From: Salinispora cortesiana
Lineage (GTDB): Bacteria > Actinomycetota > Actinomycetes > Mycobacteriales > Micromonosporaceae
Assembly: GCF_000484695.1 (NCBI RefSeq)
Contig: NZ_AXVR01000029.1
Location: 1-61,103 of the forward strand
Reading direction: 5' to 3'
Length of the DNA: 61,103 nucleotides
The position numbers and the translations under genes were made by a program. Under the pieces are notes generated by a model. The model saw nothing but the letters and a program-made list of their open reading frames with translations. It had not been told where the DNA came from and did not search any database. Position 1 is the stretch's first letter, and each line of letters starts with the position of its first letter. Positions 58,404 through 61,103 of this stretch are shown here, piece after piece.

Positions 58404-58883
58404 ATGGATCAGGTCGTGAAACTGCGGGATATGCGTCAGGACGAGTATGACGTCTACTCAGATCAGCAGCTCCGCGAGTATGTGGAGTCCCAGACCGGGT
58501 TGGTCTCGCCCGAAACGGCCCGGAGGAAGGCTCTTCGGGATCGGGAGCAGTTCCTGCCCCACGGGCTGGCTACCGAGCGCCACCGGCTGTTGATGGCGGA
58601 GAACAGCAGTGGTGAGGCGGTCGGAGTCCTCTGGCTCGGCTTGGAGGATCCAGGCAGCAAGTCGGCCGAGATGGCCTGGATTTTCGATATCAGGGTTGAC
58701 CCCGCCCACCGACGGCTGGGCTACGGCGCTGCCATCCTGTCGGCGGCTGAGGAGCTGGCCCGGGAGGCGGGGGCGCTGCGCCTGGGACTCAATGTCTTCG
58801 GTCACAACAAGCCGGCGATCGCCCTGTACGAGCGCAGCGGGTACGAGATGACCACTCAGCAGATGGCGAAGCCACTGCGCTGA
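58404..58883 (+). CDS. GNAT-family N-acetyltransferase
   Basis: This 159-residue acetyltransferase has the acetyl-CoA binding core at about 80-140. IFDIRVDPAHRRLGYGAAIL gives the R/Q-x-x-G-x-G/A loop, and LGLNVFGHNKPAIALYERSGYE the C-terminal motif. It transfers acetyl to an unknown amine. TAGCCT lies exactly 6 nt before the ATG and no ribosome binding site is present. It stands alone between the VOC and LLM genes. Confidence 0.9.
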   Translation: MDQVVKLRDMRQDEYDVYSDQQLREYVESQTGLVSPETARRKALRDREQFLPHGLATERHRLLMAENSSGEAVGVLWLGLEDPGSKSAEMAWIFDIRVDPAHRRLGYGAAILSAAEELAREAGALRLGLNVFGHNKPAIALYERSGYEMTTQQMAKPLR

Positions 58884-58986
58884 CGGGGCGCTCGCGTATC
58901 GCTGTCGCCGCCGGCGAGGACCACAACCTGGCCCTATTCGCACTGGTCTCCTGCTGCCGTGCGGGCAAGGGGATAGGCTGGTGATC

Positions 58987-59871
58987 ATGCGGATCGGCAT
59001 TGTGATCCTTCCAGACCAGCGCTGGGCGGAGTCTGAGCGGCGTTGGCGGCAGGTGGACGAGTGGGGCTTCGACCACGCCTGGACCTATGACCACCTGGGC
59101 TGGCGGGATCTGGTGGACGGGCCCTGGTTCGACTCGATGACCACCCTGACCGCCGCCGCGGCCGCGACCCGTCAGATCCGGCTGGGCACGCTGGTCGCGT
59201 CGCCGAACTTCCGGCATCCGGCCGCCTTCGCCCGCCAGGTCACCGCCCTCGACGATGTGTCCGGCGGTCGGGCCCTGCTCGGGCTGGGTGCGGGCGGCAT
59301 CGGGTTCGACGCCGCGGTGCTCGGCGGCGAGACCCTTCCGCCACGGCAGCGGGTGGACCGGTTCAGCGAGTTCATTGAGCTGCTCGACCTGGTGTTGCGC
59401 GAGGACGGGACGACGTGGCGGGGTGACTGGTTCACCGCGGTTGACGCGCGGAACAACCCGGGCTGCGTCCAGACGCCGCGGGTGCCGTTCGTCGTCGCCG
59501 CCAACGGGCCGCGTTCGATGCGGCTCGCGGTCCGGTACGGCCAGGGCTGGGTCACCACCGGCCCGACCACCGACGACTTGGAGGCGTGGTGGGAGGGCGT
59601 GGCCGACCTGGCCGCTCGGCTGGACAAGTCGCTGGCGTCGGCCGGCCGTGAGCCCAGTTCCCTCGACCGGCACCTGTTGGTGGACTCCGCGCCCGTCTTC
59701 TCGCTCAGTAGCGCGGAGTTCTTCGCCGAGCAGGTGGGGCGGGCCGAGGCACTCGGTTTCACCGACGTGATCACCCACTGGCCCCGGTCCAGTAGCTGGT
59801 ACGCGGGGGATGAGGCGGTCCTGGTGGAGGTCGCTTCCCGGTTGCCGGAGCTGCGCCGGCCGACCGGCTGA
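58987..59871 (+). CDS. LLM-class (luciferase-like) F420- or flavin-dependent oxidoreductase
   Basis: This 294-residue TIM-barrel enzyme of the luciferase-like monooxygenase class carries family segments ARQVTALDDVSGGRALLGLG, GDWFTAVDARNNP and RVPFVVAANGPRSMRLAVRYG. Many actinobacterial members use cofactor F420, but flavin use cannot be excluded. TAGGCT stands 7 nt before the ATG at 58987; a GTG 6 nt earlier is an alternative start. It is a single gene convergent with the phosphoribosyltransferase. The substrate is unknown. Confidence 0.9.
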   Translation: MRIGIVILPDQRWAESERRWRQVDEWGFDHAWTYDHLGWRDLVDGPWFDSMTTLTAAAAATRQIRLGTLVASPNFRHPAAFARQVTALDDVSGGRALLGLGAGGIGFDAAVLGGETLPPRQRVDRFSEFIELLDLVLREDGTTWRGDWFTAVDARNNPGCVQTPRVPFVVAANGPRSMRLAVRYGQGWVTTGPTTDDLEAWWEGVADLAARLDKSLASAGREPSSLDRHLLVDSAPVFSLSSAEFFAEQVGRAEALGFTDVITHWPRSSSWYAGDEAVLVEVASRLPELRRPTG

Positions 59872-59956
59872 CCGGCCGTTCGAAACGACTGACCTCGGGT
59901 GACCGAGCTACCCCGGCTGAACCCACACCAGCTGACCGAGTTACCTCGGCTCTGGC

Positions 59957-60508
59957 TCAGGGGGTGAGGTCGGCGCCGGTGAGCAGGCTCTGGATCCGGA
60001 GTTCGGCAGTGACTTCCGGGGGACAGTCGGCCACCACCGTGGCGGTGCCGATGGCGGTGGCACCCCGGGCCGCGCAGATGTCGTAGAGGGCGCGTACCTG
60101 GGCTCCGGTGGAGACCCAGTCGTCCACCACCAGCGCCCGGTCTCCGGCTTCGAGGTTCCGGTCTCGTACGGCGAGGTCGAGTCGGCGCCCGCGATAGTCC
60201 GGTGGGCCCTGTGCCCAGGTGAGCGTGCCCGGGGGGAGGCGACCGTCGCCGGGCTTGTGGGCCGCGACGAAGCCGATGCCGAGCGCGGTCGCGGCGAGCG
60301 GTCCGAGCAGGTAGCCGGTGACCGCCGGGGAGATCACTACCGTCGGCCGGGACTGCTGGAAGGGCTCGACCAGGGCCGGGCCGAGGCTGGCCAGCACCAC
60401 CGGGTCCCGCCACCAGCCGGAGATGTCACTGACCAGATGGGTGGCGCCCGGTCCCGGGTCGATCCAACGGATCAGTTCGGCGAGACGTCCACTCAACTCG
60501 GGGCGCAT
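59957..60508 (-). CDS. Phosphoribosyltransferase-family protein (APRT-like)
   Basis: This 183-residue type I PRTase fold has the PRPP loop ALVVDDWVSTGAQ (about 126-136) and the hood strand PTVVISPAVTGYLLG. It resembles adenine phosphoribosyltransferase in length, but its N-terminal region is longer and diverged, so the base or the regulatory role is uncertain. CAGAAT lies exactly 6 nt before the ATG at 60508, again leaderless. An earlier in-frame start at 60553 is less likely. Confidence 0.85.
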   Translation of the reverse strand: MRPELSGRLAELIRWIDPGPGATHLVSDISGWWRDPVVLASLGPALVEPFQQSRPTVVISPAVTGYLLGPLAATALGIGFVAAHKPGDGRLPPGTLTWAQGPPDYRGRRLDLAVRDRNLEAGDRALVVDDWVSTGAQVRALYDICAARGATAIGTATVVADCPPEVTAELRIQSLLTGADLTP

Positions 60509-60683
60509 ACCGCCATTCTGGTCCACTGCCGGGTGATCGGCCGGCCGGACCATTGCCGGTCGGATGATCGGCTATTCGTTTCGTGATAAATCAGGCAATA
60601 CCTCCATGATCACGTTGACTTCGGATGCGCTTCGCTCGTTACGGTCCGACCCGCTTTGTTCAGTTGGCGAAAGGATCGGGCTG

Positions 60684-61103
60684 GTGGCCGGCAGGCATGC
60701 GCGTACCCGAAGGGTCTCCCCGACCGGCGTCGCGGCAACCGCGGCGATCGGTGTCGTGCTCGCGATCGGTGGAACCGCGGGCGCCGTCCGGCTGACCTCC
60801 GCCAACGAGCCTGACCGGTCCGTCGCGGTCGTGCCGACAGTTGACTCCCCGACCGCCACACCCGCCCCGCTCTCCGCGTCGCCGAGCACCTCGCCGGGCG
60901 TCTCGCCGAGCGCCAGCGCCCCGTCTGCTCCGGCCGCGCGCCCCACGTCGTCTCGGAAGACCCAGGCGCCCTCCCGGAGCAAGCCGAGATCCACGACGCC
61001 GCAGCCGACCGCCCCGACGTCGACCAGCGCCGCCCCGACGTCGACCAGCGCCGCCCCGACGTCGACCAGCGCCGCCCCGACGTCGACCAGCGCCGCCCCG
61101 ACG
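60684..61103 (+). CDS. Secreted or membrane-anchored repeat protein (partial, 5' end)
   Basis: 140 codons are visible before the window ends. A basic start (AGRHARTRRVSPTG) leads to one hydrophobic segment (about 15-36), a signal peptide or anchor. A long Pro/Ser/Thr/Ala linker follows and finishes in four copies of a TSTSAAP heptapeptide. AAAGGAT lies 7 nt before the GTG. Linkers of this kind often join an anchor to an extracellular enzyme or wall-binding domain, which would lie to the right. The function cannot be told. Confidence 0.7.
   Translation, partial: MAGRHARTRRVSPTGVAATAAIGVVLAIGGTAGAVRLTSANEPDRSVAVVPTVDSPTATPAPLSASPSTSPGVSPSASAPSAPAARPTSSRKTQAPSRSKPRSTTPQPTAPTSTSAAPTSTSAAPTSTSAAPTSTSAAPT
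61017..61100 (+). repeat. Four perfect 21-bp tandem repeats at the window end
   Basis: Units at 61017, 61038, 61059 and 61080 are identical and encode TSTSAAP; a fifth copy begins at 61101. The array may continue beyond the window. Confidence 0.95.

Overview
The window is high-GC actinobacterial DNA, most likely from the chromosome-origin side of a member of the Micromonosporaceae (Micromonospora/Salinispora type). The reasons are the block order tRNA-Ile remnant / DLW-39 protein / tRNA-Ala (normally found beside gyrA), a near-consensus parS site at 13628-13643, and the origin-proximal cluster fhaA-fhaB-pstP-rodA-pbpA-pknA-pknB-trpG-sortase-crgA. The genus is an inference; no database search was possible.

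Layout. 1-1501: the right end of an integrated element (three minus-strand genes led by an XRE regulator, and one plus-strand gene), ending exactly in the 3' half of a tRNA-Ile gene. 1.7-8.2 kb: DLW-39 protein, tRNA-Ala, a chimeric AraC/VOC gene, a SigG-like sigma factor with its two-domain SnoaL partner, a FitAB/VapBC toxin-antitoxin pair, a collapsed valyl-tRNA synthetase remnant and the threonylcarbamoyl-adenylate synthase gene. 8.3-12.8 kb: a giant CtpH/CtpI-type P-type ATPase. 13-16.3 kb: small membrane proteins, parS, DsbA-like, SufE, CBS and SGNH-hydrolase genes. 16.4-22.6 kb: a branched-chain/leucine catabolic cluster (TetR, biotin carboxylase, HMG-CoA lyase, carboxyltransferase, acyl-CoA dehydrogenase). 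22.7-36.4 kb: accessory genes, including an NB-ARC regulator, MarR, GCS2 ligase, a PASTA protein, an XRE/DUF5753-DUF397 pair, a subtilase and a WecB-type glycosyltransferase coupled to an epimerase.

36.4-49.5 kb: tRNA-Leu and the cell-division/cell-wall Ser/Thr kinase cluster. It has stop-start overlaps at fhaB-pstP, rodA-pbpA and pknA-pknB, which points to one co-regulated transcript. It faces a minus-strand operon (DUF881 protein, class E sortase, a 96-aa membrane protein, TrpG/PabA), and crgA diverges from it. 49.8-61.1 kb: EtfD-like membrane Fe-S oxidoreductase, NlpC/P60 endopeptidase, dcd, a pyridoxamine-oxidase-like gene under a consensus LexA box, an M43 metalloprotease, tRNA-Gly, a hydrolase, GNAT, LLM and phosphoribosyltransferase genes, and the start of a secreted repeat protein cut by the window end.

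Recurring signals: many genes have no Shine-Dalgarno sequence but carry a TANNNT-like hexamer 6-7 nt before the start codon, as expected for leaderless transcripts. Most convergent gene ends carry long perfect GC-rich hairpins without a T tract. I see no CRISPR array, no insertion sequence and no natural-product cluster. The points most worth a second look are the LexA-box promoter, the ATPase with a degenerate second ATPase half, the tRNA-Ile attachment scar, the epimerase with Phe in place of the catalytic Tyr, the carboxylase cluster lacking a biotin carrier, and two gene remnants formed by internal deletion.
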